Part shown: piece by piece, positions 1 to 8,270 of the stretch
How the letters are laid out: each line of letters begins with the position of its first letter
Position numbering within the stretch: the stretch's first letter is position 1
Origin: FEN-1219 sp963817615
GTDB taxonomy: Bacteria > Pseudomonadota > Gammaproteobacteria > Steroidobacterales > Rariloculaceae
Reading direction: 5' to 3'
Assembly: GCA_963817615.1 (NCBI GenBank)
Contig: CAWFPH010000002.1
Span: forward strand, 1,364,001-1,428,000
DNA: 64,000 nt
The notes under the pieces: model-generated
What the model was told of the DNA's origin: nothing
Databases searched by the model: none
Seen by the model: only the letters and a program-made list of their open reading frames with translations
Translations under genes and position numbers: made by a program

Positions 1-1504
1 CCTCGCCGTGCAGGGAGCGGCGCACGATGTGCGTCGGCCGAAACTCGTTCGGGTGCGACAGGCCGGCAGCCTGCGTGAGCTCGCGCAACGCGTCGAGCGT
101 GTGCCGGTGAAATTGGTACACGCGCTCCTGCTTGTTCGTCACCGCGAGAGCCTGCTGCCGCAGCGGGTCCTGCGTGGCGATGCCGGTGGGGCAGTTGCCG
201 GTGTGACACGTTTGCGCCTGCAGGCAACCGAGCGCGAACATGAAGCCGCGCGCCGAGTTGCACCAGTCAGCGCCCAGCGCCAGCACGCGCGCGACGTCGA
301 ACGCGCTCACGATCTTGCCCGCCGCGCCGATCTTGATGCGGCCGCGCAGATTGAGTCCCACGAGCGTGTTGTGCACGAGCACCAACGCTTCTTGGAGCGG
401 CGTGCCCACGTGGTCGGCGAACTCGAGCGGCGCTGCGCCCGTGCCGCCTTCGGAGCCGTCGACCACCACGAAATCCGGCGTCAAATCGGTCTCGAGCATC
501 GCCTTGCAAATCGCAAACCACTCCCACGGGTGGCCGATACAGAGCTTGAAGCCGGTCGGCTTGCCGCCCGAGAGCCGGCGCAGCCGCTCGACGAACGTGA
601 GCAACTCGACCGGCGTGGTGAACGCGCTGTGCCGCGCGGGGCTCACACAATCGACGCCGGCCGGAACGCCGCGCGCGGCCGCGATCTCCTCCGTGACCTT
701 CGGGCCGGGCAGCACGCCGCCATGACCCGGCTTCGCGCCCTGGCTCAGCTTGATCTCGATGACCTTCACCTGACCGTCGCTCGCGTTCGCGACGAAGCGC
801 TCCTCGCTGAAGCGGCCGTTCGCGTCGCGGCAGCCGAAGTAGCCGGATGCGATCTCCCAAATCAGATCGCCGCCGTGCACGCGGTGGTAGCGGCTGATCG
901 AGCCTTCGCCGGTGTCGTGGGCGAAGGCGCCCTTCTTCGCGCCGCCATTGAGCGCGAGGATCGCGTTCGCCGAGAGCGCGCCGAAGCTCATCGCGGAGAT
1001 GTTGAAGATGCTGGCGTCGTAGGGCTGGGTGCAGCTCTCGCTCGAGCCGATCGTCGTGCGAAAGTCCGCCGACGCGATCTCGGTCGGCATCAGCGAATGG
1101 TTGATCCACTCGTAGCCCGCGGCCTGCAGATCGAGCTGCGTGCCGAACGGCCGCTTGTCGGGCTCGCCCTTCGCGCGCTGATAGACGATCGAGCGCTGCA
1201 CGCGGGAGAACGGCGTGCGCTCGTTGTCGCTCTCGATGAAGTACTGCCGAATCTCCGGCCGCACGAACTCGAGCAGGAAGCGCAGATGCCCGATCACCGG
1301 ATAGTTGCGCAGGATCGAGTGCTGGCGTTGCAGCGAATCCCGCGCGCCGAGACCGACGAGGCCCAAGCACACGATCATCGCGATGCCGCCGCTCTGCGTC
1401 TGCGACCAGTACAGCCCGAACGCGGCCGCGAGCAGGAAGCTCAGGGCCCAGGCGCTGTAGCGAACCGGGAAATAGCGATCGATCTTGCCAAGCCAGGCGT
1501 GCAC
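1..1504 (-). CDS. FMN-binding glutamate synthase family protein (C-terminus cut by window start)
   Basis: The reverse strand is open from a GTG at 1504 to the window edge (about 501 codons). An N-terminal hydrophobic segment (about residues 17-45) is followed by the glutamate-synthase-like TIM barrel. Visible family motifs are FNISAMSFGALSANAI, GEGSISRYH and EIKLSQGAKPGHGG in the FMN/substrate region. Towards the C-terminus a Cys cluster (CLQAQTCHTGNC) matches the position of the 3Fe-4S ligands. Full-length members are about 540 residues, so only a few dozen are missing. These stand-alone, membrane-anchored GltB-like proteins lack the glutaminase domain, and their substrate is generally unknown. 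The GTG start is preceded by GGCGAGGGAG; no nearer in-frame start is seen. It lies 143 bp downstream of the sugar dehydrogenase on the same strand and could be cotranscribed. Confidence 0.9.
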   Translation of the reverse strand, partial: MHAWLGKIDRYFPVRYSAWALSFLLAAAFGLYWSQTQSGGIAMIVCLGLVGLGARDSLQRQHSILRNYPVIGHLRFLLEFVRPEIRQYFIESDNERTPFSRVQRSIVYQRAKGEPDKRPFGTQLDLQAAGYEWINHSLMPTEIASADFRTTIGSSESCTQPYDASIFNISAMSFGALSANAILALNGGAKKGAFAHDTGEGSISRYHRVHGGDLIWEIASGYFGCRDANGRFSEERFVANASDGQVKVIEIKLSQGAKPGHGGVLPGPKVTEEIAAARGVPAGVDCVSPARHSAFTTPVELLTFVERLRRLSGGKPTGFKLCIGHPWEWFAICKAMLETDLTPDFVVVDGSEGGTGAAPLEFADHVGTPLQEALVLVHNTLVGLNLRGRIKIGAAGKIVSAFDVARVLALGADWCNSARGFMFALGCLQAQTCHTGNCPTGIATQDPLRQQALAVTNKQERVYQFHRHTLDALRELTQAAGLSHPNEFRPTHIVRRSLHGE

Positions 1505-1647
1505 GCCACTCCCTCGCCGCCCCGCGACGTGTGCCTATCGTCGGCTCGGACGCCCGTATCTTGAGGAAGAGCGTCGCAAAACGCGAATGGCGGCGGCTTC
1601 GCACGCTCGGGCGGCGCAACGGCAAAGGCCGCCGCGCCGCCGGCAGA

Positions 1648-2997
1648 TCAGCGCGAATAGGAGATGCGGTAGATCACGTTGCCGTCGTCGTCGCCGAGCA
1701 AGAGCGAGCCGTCGTTCGTCTCGACGATCTCCGACGGCCGCGCCCACGGCTTGCCGTCCGGGCCGATGAAGCCGACCAGGAAGTCGACGTATTGGCCGGT
1801 CGGCTTGCCGTTCTCGATCGGTACCCGGACGACCTTGTGGCCCGTGCGGCTCGAGCGGTTCCACGATCCATGGAATACCGCGAACGCGTCGCCGACGTAT
1901 TCCGACGGGAACGCCGAGCTGCCCGACTTCGCGGTATAGAACGTAAAGCCGACGGATGCGGAGTGCGCTTGGTAGGGCACGTCGGGCGTGATCGTCTTGC
2001 CCGCTAGGTCCGGACGCTCGCCTTTGTGCCGCGGGTCCTCGTGGTTGCCCATGTAGTACCAGGGCCAGCCGTAGAACCCGCCTTCCTTCACGCTCGTCGA
2101 ATAGTCCGGCACGAGGTTGTCGCCGAGCGCGTCGCGCTCGTTGACCGTGCACCAAAGATCGCCCGTGCCGGGCTGCACCGCCAGCGCGACGCAATTGCGG
2201 ATGCCGGTCGCGTACGGCTTGCCGGGCTGGTTCGAGCCGACGTCGAACACGAGCACGTCGGCGCGATTCGTCTCGCCGCCCCAGGCGGCGCCGAGGCCGT
2301 GCTCGGCCTCCCACGATTTGATCTCGGCCGGGCTCTTCTTAGGCATGTCCTCGGCCACGTTCGAGCCGGAGCCGACCGAGACGAACATACGCTTGCCGTC
2401 GGGCGAGAACGCGAGGTCGCGCGTGTAGTGGCCCATGCCGGAGGACGGCGCGAGCTGCTGGACGACGACCTCGGGATCGGCCGACGCCTTGTTGTCGCCG
2501 ACCTTGTACTTGAACCGCACGACGCGGTTGTTCTCCGCGACGTACAGCCACTGCGGGTTGTCACCGGCCGGGTAGAACTGCAGCCCGAACGGTCGGTCGA
2601 GCCCCTGCGTGAAGACGCTCGAGCTCGCGACGCTCGTGCCGTCCGCCGACGGATGCAGCACCTTGACGCGGCCCGCTTGCGTCTCGGACAGGAAGATGTC
2701 GCCGTTCGGCGCGATGCGCATGATGCGCGGCTTCTCGACGTCGCGCGTGAATACCGCGAGCTTGAACCCGGGCGGTAGCTTCACCTGCGCATCGTCGGGT
2801 TTCGGAACGATCCGCGGAAAATCCGCCGACGACTGCGATGGCGCGGGCAGCGCCGCAACGTCGATGCGATGCTCGCGGCCCGGTGCGTCGTTTTTCCAAT
2901 TCTGCGCGTTGTCGCTCGCCGCTTGCGCCCCCGCCCCTTCCGAGAAGAAAACCGCTGCCGCCAGCGTAACGCCGGCGATGAGAAATCGAGTCGCCAT
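1648..2997 (-). CDS. PQQ-dependent sugar/sorbosone dehydrogenase family protein, exported
   Basis: 449 residues starting MATRFLIAGV, with a cleavable signal peptide (hydrophobic core residues 5-20, AGA/AQA cleavage region). The mature part is a six-bladed GSDH-type propeller (glucose/sorbosone dehydrogenase). Repeated propeller-strand motifs such as LYVAENNRVVRF, ATGIRNCVALAVQPGTGDLW and FHGSWNRS are visible. Family members oxidise aldoses or sorbosone in the periplasm with PQQ and pass electrons to the respiratory chain; the substrate cannot be read from sequence. The ATG at 2997 is chosen over an upstream in-frame start because a run of Gs (AGGGGGGCC) sits just before it and the signal peptide begins there. 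Confidence 0.9.
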   Translation of the reverse strand: MATRFLIAGVTLAAAVFFSEGAGAQAASDNAQNWKNDAPGREHRIDVAALPAPSQSSADFPRIVPKPDDAQVKLPPGFKLAVFTRDVEKPRIMRIAPNGDIFLSETQAGRVKVLHPSADGTSVASSSVFTQGLDRPFGLQFYPAGDNPQWLYVAENNRVVRFKYKVGDNKASADPEVVVQQLAPSSGMGHYTRDLAFSPDGKRMFVSVGSGSNVAEDMPKKSPAEIKSWEAEHGLGAAWGGETNRADVLVFDVGSNQPGKPYATGIRNCVALAVQPGTGDLWCTVNERDALGDNLVPDYSTSVKEGGFYGWPWYYMGNHEDPRHKGERPDLAGKTITPDVPYQAHSASVGFTFYTAKSGSSAFPSEYVGDAFAVFHGSWNRSSRTGHKVVRVPIENGKPTGQYVDFLVGFIGPDGKPWARPSEIVETNDGSLLLGDDDGNVIYRISYSR

Positions 2998-3134
2998 GTC
3001 GTGGCCCCCCTGTCGTCGTTCTGTTCGGTACATTCTGACATATCCGTTGCGGCGAGATGGGACCGTCGCGGCCGCTCAGGGTGCCGCTTCGGCAGCCGCG
3101 CTCACGCCGCCGCAGTGCCGCTGCGCCGCGCCGC

Positions 3135-4124
3135 TCAGGGCACCGCCGCCTCGACGAGACCCGTGAAGCCGAGCGGCGCCGCTCGGAGGAATTGGAAGCC
3201 CGCCGCGTCCACCACGTTGCGCCACTGCGCTTCGGTGCGCTCGCGACCCGCCGCGAACACCAGCATCTCGATGTCGAGGTCGATCGGAAAGCCGCCGAGC
3301 GCGTTCTCGTCGACGACTGCTTCGATCAGAAGGAGCCTGGCACCGCTCGGCGCGCTCGCCTTCAGATTCCGCAGAATCTTCACGGCATCTGCGTCCGACC
3401 AATCGTGGATCACGGTCATCATCACGTACAGATCGCAGGCCGGAATCGGATCCTTGAAGAAGTCGCCGCCGAAGTAGGTGATGCGCGGATGGGCGGCGGC
3501 CTTCGCTTGCGCGATCACCTCCGGCAGCTCGAACAGCACGCCCTTCGCGGCCGGCGCCGCGTTCAAGATGGCGCCGAGCAGATGCCCCATGCCGCCGCCG
3601 ATGTCGCCGATCGTCTTGAAGCCGCTGAAGTCATAGGCGCCGAGCGCGGGGCCGATCTGCGCGAACGATTTGCCGACCATCGCCTCGTTGAAGATGCGGC
3701 CGTCGTCGGGATGCGTGCGCAAGTGCTCGAACAGGCCGCCCGGCACCACCGCATCGGTCGCCGACTCGCCGGTTTTCAGGCTATGCGCGAGATCGCGGAA
3801 GACGTCCCAATGGAGCGGGAGTCCCATCATGCGCGCGAGCGAGCGCATCGAGGCCGGGTCGTTGCTGCGCAGCAGGCGCGAGGCCGGGTTGTGCAAGAAG
3901 CGGCCGTTGCGCAACGCGAAAACGCCGTGATTCGCGAGCGCGCGCAGGATCCTGTGCAGCGCATCGGCGTTGGTGCCGGTCTTCGCGGCGAGCGCGGCGG
4001 CGGTCTGCGGCTCGTCCCCGAGCGCATCGGCGATGCCGAAGTCGGCGACCGCGTGCAGACAGCGCGACGCCCAATAAGCCGTGGACAAGCCGAGAATCGT
4101 TTCGGCGGGATGGCGTTCGGTCAT
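3135..4124 (-). CDS. O-methyltransferase family 2 (hydroxyneurosporene/acetylserotonin type)
   Basis: 329 residues. The N-terminal part (about 10-95) is the winged-helix dimerisation domain of class II O-methyltransferases (ALAAKTGTNADALHRILRAL). The C-terminal Rossmann part carries the SAM motif IGDIGGGMGHLLGAIL and the catalytic-region stretch VMMTVIHDWSDADAVKILRN, in which the His is the usual general base. The acceptor is unknown; relatives methylate small phenolics or pigments. The start at ATG 4124 follows a GGGAG; longer upstream readings run into non-coding sequence. It is divergent from the secreted-protein pair at 4322. Confidence 0.88.
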   Translation of the reverse strand: MTERHPAETILGLSTAYWASRCLHAVADFGIADALGDEPQTAAALAAKTGTNADALHRILRALANHGVFALRNGRFLHNPASRLLRSNDPASMRSLARMMGLPLHWDVFRDLAHSLKTGESATDAVVPGGLFEHLRTHPDDGRIFNEAMVGKSFAQIGPALGAYDFSGFKTIGDIGGGMGHLLGAILNAAPAAKGVLFELPEVIAQAKAAAHPRITYFGGDFFKDPIPACDLYVMMTVIHDWSDADAVKILRNLKASAPSGARLLLIEAVVDENALGGFPIDLDIEMLVFAAGRERTEAQWRNVVDAAGFQFLRAAPLGFTGLVEAAVP

Positions 4125-4321
4125 TTCTTCAATCTCCCAGAGTTTTTTTGAGTTTTCTTGAGCCGGCGGCCGGGACGAAACGCGTAGTATGCAACGAGCT
4201 GGGTCTCGTTCGACCGACGGTCTCGCCGGCGGTCCGATTATTCGTGCTCCGGCTCGGTTGCTCGGTTCGGGCGGTATCATTGTCGAACGTCATCGCGCCG
4301 AACATTTCGGGGGAAAAAGTG

Positions 4322-5122
4322 ATGCAAAACGTACGGGTGCTTTGCAAAGTCGTCGCTTCTGCCGCCGCGATCGTCGCGTGCGCGACGCTGTCGGCCGCGG
4401 AGCCCGAGCATCCGGATCTCACGGGCGTCTGGACGATGCACCGCGAGCCGGGGCAGCGCGGCTTTTCGGGATTCGGCGGGCCGCGGGCCGATCTGCCGCT
4501 CACCGAGGAAGGTCGGCGGCGGCTCGAGGAATACCGCAAGCTGCTCGGTCCGGAGAACGCGAACCCGGCCGCTTACTGCGTGGACTACGGCATGCCGACG
4601 ATGATGGAGCAGCCCGGAGCCTACCCGCTCGAGTTCATTCAGAAGCCCGACCAAATCACCATCATCTACGAGGTCGAGAGTGAGATGCGGCGCATCTATC
4701 TCGGCGATCGCCATCTGCCGTCCGACCGCCGGTTGCCGAGCCGCGACGGCTATTCCGAAGGCCATTGGGAAGGCAACACCCTGGTCGTGAAGACCACGGA
4801 CCTCGAGGACGGCCAGGATCAGAACGCCCATCCGCACAGTGATCAGGCGACGATCGAGGAGCGGTTCACGCTCGGCAAGGACGACAGCGGCAAGAAGCTC
4901 ATCAGTTACGAGGCGTCGCTCATCGATCCCGTCTACTACACCGCGCCCGTGAAGATCTCGCGCAAGTGGGAGCCGTTGCCGAACGGCTTCATCATTCCGT
5001 ATCACTGCCCGGACGAGTTTTGGTACGCGCTGCTCGACCTGCGGCGCAAGCAGTTGAAGGAAGGCAAGCCCGTCACCGCGCGCATGAGCGACGTCTACAA
5101 GGCGCGCGAAGCGAAGGAATGA
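4322..5122 (+). CDS. Secreted protein of unknown function, partner of a DUF6152 gene
   Basis: 266 residues with a Sec signal peptide (MQNVRVLCKVVASAAAIVAC, cleavage near LSAAEP). The mature protein starts HPDLTGVWTMHREPG and contains GYSEGHWEGNTLVVKTTDL. I recognise this motif pair from uncharacterised exported proteins that often sit beside DUF6152 genes; no catalytic motif is evident. Longer in-frame starts upstream are rejected because ATG 4322 has a purine-rich leader (GGGGGAAAAAG) and opens the signal peptide. The DUF6152 gene follows after 58 bp on the same strand, so the two are probably one operon. Confidence 0.8.
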   Translation: MQNVRVLCKVVASAAAIVACATLSAAEPEHPDLTGVWTMHREPGQRGFSGFGGPRADLPLTEEGRRRLEEYRKLLGPENANPAAYCVDYGMPTMMEQPGAYPLEFIQKPDQITIIYEVESEMRRIYLGDRHLPSDRRLPSRDGYSEGHWEGNTLVVKTTDLEDGQDQNAHPHSDQATIEERFTLGKDDSGKKLISYEASLIDPVYYTAPVKISRKWEPLPNGFIIPYHCPDEFWYALLDLRRKQLKEGKPVTARMSDVYKAREAKE

Positions 5123-5180
5123 TTCGAAGGTTCAACCCGCGTGCGCGGATAGCTGCACGCGCGAAGCGAGGAGATTGAAA

Positions 5181-5621
5181 ATGTCCATCATGAGAAAGTT
5201 CGTCGTCGCAGTGAGCGCCCCGGCGCTCGTGCTTTGCGCCATGGCGGCGTCGGCGCATCATTCCGCCGCGCAGTTCGACTTCAGCAAGAAGGTCACGATC
5301 CACGGCATCGTCAAGGAGTTCAACGTGATCAACCCGCACACCGAGGCGGTGGTCGAGGTGACGGACGACAAGGGCACGCGCGACGTTTCGTTCGAAGGCC
5401 ACAGCGCGAGCAACTTTTATCGCGCGGGCTATACGCGCGACATGGTGCACGCGGGCGACAAGATCGACATATTGATCGCGCCGCGCCACGACGGCCAGGA
5501 CGGCGGCTTCATTCAAGCGTTCACGGTGAACGGCCGCACGGTCGGGTTCGGCGGGCTCTCGCCGACCGGCCAACCCCTCGAGAAGGGCGGGGCATCCGGC
5601 ACGGCCACGTCGTCGAACTGA
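5181..5621 (+). CDS. DUF6152 family secreted protein
   Basis: 146 residues with a signal peptide ending ...AMAASA, immediately followed by HHSAAQFDFSK. The HHS start of the mature protein, then VTIHGIVKEFNVINPHTEAVVEV, is typical of DUF6152. This is a small OB-like periplasmic domain of unknown function whose N-terminal histidines could bind metal (inference). ATG 5181 has GAGGAG 8-10 bases upstream; a TTG two codons earlier is less likely. Second gene of the pair with the secreted protein at 4322. Confidence 0.87.
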   Translation: MSIMRKFVVAVSAPALVLCAMAASAHHSAAQFDFSKKVTIHGIVKEFNVINPHTEAVVEVTDDKGTRDVSFEGHSASNFYRAGYTRDMVHAGDKIDILIAPRHDGQDGGFIQAFTVNGRTVGFGGLSPTGQPLEKGGASGTATSSN

Positions 5622-5725
5622 GGCACGGGTCTTCGGACGCAGGCATGTGCCGCCGCGCTAGTAGTCGCGCGGCGGCCGCTCTCTAGGCCGCCCCGAGCCC
5701 CGCGGCATGCGGCCGCTGCGAAGGC

Positions 5726-6484
5726 TTACAAATTGCAGTGATGCGCGTCGGCGACCTTCGCGAGCTCCACGCCGCGCATGAACTGCGGCGATGCGGCGAG
5801 CTGATTCACCGTCGCATTCAGTAATTGCGGATTGGCCGCCTGAGCCTGTGCGGCGGCATGACTGGCGCCGCCGAGCCCCAGACCCTTGCCGATTCCCTTG
5901 AAGAAACCGCCATGCCTCTTCGCGTGCTCGGCGGAGGCAGCGCCGGCCGTGGTTGCAACGCCTTCGCTGATCGCGTGCTCCGTGGCTTGCTCGGCCGCGG
6001 CACTCGCCGCGGCGGCACCGATTTTGGACAACGCGCCTTGTCCCAGCGCACTGACCGCCGCGTTCTGTGTCGCGTGACCGGCGGCCGCGCCGCCGAGCTG
6101 CGAGAGGCCTTGCCCGAGCGTGCCAACCGCGGCGTCTCGCGCAAGCTGACCCGCCGCCGACCCTCCGAGCTGCGACAGTGCGGCTTGTTCGGCCGCGCCG
6201 GCAGCCGCGTTTTGTGCGAGGCCGCCGACGGCCGCCGAGCCTCCGGCTGCGCCAATCTGCGCGAGCTGTAAGAATGCCTGTGCGCCGGCGACCTGCATTT
6301 GCGCCATCACCGCCTGGAAAGCCGGATCCGCTGCGATCGTGGTCAATTCCGCCTGCAGCTGATCGCAAGTCAGCTTGTCGTCTCCGGGCTTGAGAGCCGA
6401 CGGCGCCGACGGCGTATTCGGGATCTCGAGTTGACCGAATGCGGCGGGAGCCACCAAGACCAGCAGCGAAATGATCGTGCGCAT
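5726..6484 (-). CDS. Exported Ala/Gly-rich protein with about four tandem repeats of 24-28 residues
   Basis: 252 residues with a signal peptide (MRTIISLLVLVAPAAFG). A short region with one Cys (LTCDQLQAELTTI) precedes four imperfect repeats. The two clearest units begin LSQLGGSAAGQ and LSQLGGAAAGH and end GTLGQG and SALGQG. Flanking units are more diverged (LAQIGAAGGSAAVGG, ALSKIGAAAASAAAEQ). The C-terminal part has a glycine-rich amphipathic stretch (GGFFKGIGKGLGLGG) and a final Cys (AHHCNL), so one disulfide is possible. ATG 6484 is chosen because GGAG lies 6 bases upstream and the signal peptide starts there. No family recognised; a glycine-zipper or surface/biofilm role is only a guess. 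Confidence 0.75.
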   Translation of the reverse strand: MRTIISLLVLVAPAAFGQLEIPNTPSAPSALKPGDDKLTCDQLQAELTTIAADPAFQAVMAQMQVAGAQAFLQLAQIGAAGGSAAVGGLAQNAAAGAAEQAALSQLGGSAAGQLARDAAVGTLGQGLSQLGGAAAGHATQNAAVSALGQGALSKIGAAAASAAAEQATEHAISEGVATTAGAASAEHAKRHGGFFKGIGKGLGLGGASHAAAQAQAANPQLLNATVNQLAASPQFMRGVELAKVADAHHCNL

Positions 6485-6701
6485 GTTGTCTCCGGGCAGA
6501 GTGCCTTTTTGCATCGTTGTTTCAAGACGGCGGATCGGGCTCCGGACTGCGCTGTGGAGCGGCGACCCTCGGAAAAACACTATGCCGAATTCGGGTCCGC
6601 AGCAAGATGCCGGCGCCGCCACTGTAAGGTGCGTCGACGGCGATGGGGACGAGCCGGGCTCGAGGCGCCGTCGAACGTAGGTCACCGCGCAGGCGCGGCC
6701 G

Positions 6702-7925
6702 TCAGCCCTTCACGCAGATGACCTGCTTCAGCGTGTGCACGATCTCTACGAGATCGCGTTGCGCAGCCATCACCGCATCGATGTCCTTGTAGGCGGCCGG
6801 CGTCTCGTCGATTACATCCGCGTCCTTGCGGCACTCGACGCCGGCGGTTGCCGCGGCGTGCTCGGCGACCGTGAAGCGCTTGCGCGCCGCGGTGCGCGAC
6901 ATCGTGCGGCCCGCGCCGTGGCTGCAGCTCTCGAAGCTCTGCGGGTTGCCCAAGCCGCGCACGATGTACGAGCGCGCACCCATATTGCCCGGGATGATCC
7001 CGAGCTCGTCCCGACCCGCGCGCATCGCGCCCTTGCGAGTGACGAGCACGTCCTCGCCGAAGTGCGTCTCGCGAGCCGTGTAGTTGTGATGACAGTTCAC
7101 CGCCACGGCACCCCGGTCGAACGGCTTGAGCTGCTCGCGCATCGCGCGCAAGACCGTAGCCATCATCGCGCGCCGATTCTCCTCGGCGTAGTCCTGCGCC
7201 CAGTGCATCGCTTCGATGTAGTCGTCGAAATGCATCGTCCCCTCGGTAAGGTATGCCAGGTCGCGGTCCGGGAGGTTCACGCAATGCCTCTTCATGTCCG
7301 CACGCGCTAGCTCGATGAACGTCTGACCGATCAAGTTGCCGATGCCGCGTGAGCCGGAGTGCAGCATCGCCCACACGGTCTGGTCCGTGTCGAGGCAGAT
7401 CTCGATGAAGTGGTTGCCGCCGCCGAGCGTGCCGAGCTGCTCGTGCGGGCGCTTCGGCTTCAACCGCGGATATTTCGCGACGATCGGCTCGAGCCGTTCC
7501 GCGAGGCCACGCCATCGCGCAAGCACCGAATCGGGCGGCGCAACCCATGCTCCCTTCACACTGCGGCCCGGAATCGTCACGAACCCGTGCGGCACGGCAC
7601 GCTCGATGCGTGCGCGCAGCTTGCCGAGCGAGTCGGGCAGATCGGCTGCTTTGAGCGTCGTCTGCACGGCCATCATGCCGCAGCCGATGTCCACGCCCAC
7701 GGCGGCCGGGATGATTGCGCCCTTCGTGGCGAGCACCGAGCCGACCGTTGCGCCGATGCCCACGTGAACGTCGGGCATGGCCGCGAGATGGCTGAACACG
7801 AACGGCATGCGCGCCGTGCTCGCAAGCTGGTCCTTCGCTTGTCCGTCGACGGGCACGCCGCGCGTCCACATCTTCACGGGACGGCCGCTGTCGACGTGCA
7901 GCGTGTCGTAATGCTCGGTGCTCAT
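6702..7925 (-). CDS. rtcB: RNA-splicing ligase RtcB (3'-phosphate/5'-hydroxyl RNA ligase)
   Basis: 407 residues, the length of E. coli RtcB. All active-site elements are present: VGVDIGCGM (metal-binding Cys about 82), GGGNHF (His about 172), HSGSRG (His about 189), NCHHNY (His about 279-280) and SHGAGR (guanylated His about 336). The family seals 2',3'-cyclic phosphate or 3'-phosphate ends to 5'-OH ends using GTP and Mn2+, acting in RNA repair or tRNA splicing. No rtcA, RtcR-type sigma54 activator or archease lies next to it. It is divergent from the slipin gene at 8271 across a 345 bp region holding another transcription unit. The start MSTEHYD at 7925 is chosen over an in-frame extension that would cover that unit's promoter. 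Confidence 0.96.
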   Translation of the reverse strand: MSTEHYDTLHVDSGRPVKMWTRGVPVDGQAKDQLASTARMPFVFSHLAAMPDVHVGIGATVGSVLATKGAIIPAAVGVDIGCGMMAVQTTLKAADLPDSLGKLRARIERAVPHGFVTIPGRSVKGAWVAPPDSVLARWRGLAERLEPIVAKYPRLKPKRPHEQLGTLGGGNHFIEICLDTDQTVWAMLHSGSRGIGNLIGQTFIELARADMKRHCVNLPDRDLAYLTEGTMHFDDYIEAMHWAQDYAEENRRAMMATVLRAMREQLKPFDRGAVAVNCHHNYTARETHFGEDVLVTRKGAMRAGRDELGIIPGNMGARSYIVRGLGNPQSFESCSHGAGRTMSRTAARKRFTVAEHAAATAGVECRKDADVIDETPAAYKDIDAVMAAQRDLVEIVHTLKQVICVKG

Positions 7926-7969
7926 GATCGTGCTTCGAGCGCGCTCGCGCGCGGCAGCTTCGTCCGCGG

Positions 7970-7997
7970 TTGACTTGTTTCCACTTGAGAGTATAGT
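7970..7997 (+). promoter_or_regulatory. Strong sigma70-type promoter between rtcB and the slipin gene
   Basis: TTGACT (7970-7975), a 16-base spacer and TATAGT (7992-7997) make a near-consensus promoter, unusually good for such a GC-rich region. Predicted initiation is about 8003-8005, almost at the ATG of the small ORF at 8007, so the transcript would be leaderless or non-coding. The -10 is nearly symmetrical (AGTATAGT / ACTATACT), so it could also serve rtcB on the other strand; that is inference. Confidence 0.65.
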
Positions 7998-8006
7998 CGC
8001 GCGCCC

Positions 8007-8135
8007 ATGATCAACTGCACCCATCACATCGTCATGCCGTCCGACGCGCGCAAGCTGCGCGGCGTGCAGGCGTCGCGCTCTCGTTACGGTGTCGGTGCGG
8101 TCGCGCTCGCCAATGCGGGTGAACCGATGCGTTGA
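8007..8135 (+). CDS. Possible 42-residue leaderless small protein
   Basis: ATG at 8007 to TGA at 8133-8135, encoding MINCTHHIVMPSDARKLRGV and then a basic/Ala-rich tail ending GEPMR. Codon third positions are mostly G or C, as in neighbouring genes, which mildly favours coding. The ATG lies within a few bases of the predicted transcription start, so translation would be leaderless. I do not recognise the peptide. It could equally be chance within a non-coding RNA or a regulatory leader peptide. Confidence 0.35.
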   Translation: MINCTHHIVMPSDARKLRGVQASRSRYGVGAVALANAGEPMR

Positions 8136-8198
8136 GCACTTCTAGCTAATTGCTCTGGAAGGCTCCGCGCGATTGCGAACCTTCCGGAAGCTCAAAGA

Positions 8199-8233
8199 AG
8201 CCCTGGTTGGTTCGCCGACCGGGGCTTTTTTTT
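8199..8233 (+). terminator. Intrinsic terminator with TTCG tetraloop and 8-T tract
   Basis: A 12-bp stem (arms 8199-8210 and 8215-8226, two G-T pairs) closes a TTCG loop at 8211-8214 and runs into eight Ts (8226-8233). It ends only 38 bases before the slipin ATG, so it either ends the upstream small transcript or acts as an attenuator for the slipin gene. Confidence 0.85.
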
Positions 8234-8270
8234 GGCCCCGGAGGATGCTCTTTGACCGGGGGAACGCAAC

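Larger units (their letters stand above)
8004..8233 (+). ncRNA. Candidate small transcript of about 230 nt (promoter to terminator) beside rtcB
   Basis: The start is inferred from the promoter at 7970-7997 and the end from the intrinsic terminator at 8199-8233. Inside are a 42-codon ORF (8007-8135) and then a non-coding part with possible hairpins: a GAGC...GCTC pair around 8134-8155 and a GGAAGG...CCTTCC pair around 8157-8185. I could not fit a tRNA, 6S RNA, tmRNA or known riboswitch to it. It may be an sRNA, a Y-RNA-like partner of the RNA-repair locus, a leader with an attenuator for the slipin gene (ATG at 8271), or simply a small mRNA. Confidence 0.4.

Noticed and set aside
8..1564. Long plus-strand open reading frame of over 500 codons
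   Set aside because: It is antisense to the FMN-binding glutamate synthase gene; its product is Arg/Ala-rich with no motifs, as expected from a high-GC shadow frame.
3050..3134. GC-rich repeat-like stretch (GCCGC/CGCTCAGG units)
   Set aside because: Too short and irregular to call a repeat; probably composition only.
8130..8200. Possible tRNA or tRNA-like domain in the rtcB-slipin gap
   Set aside because: A sequence resembling a D-arm is present, but there is no T-arm (GTTCRANYC), no 7-bp acceptor pairing and no plausible anticodon arm.
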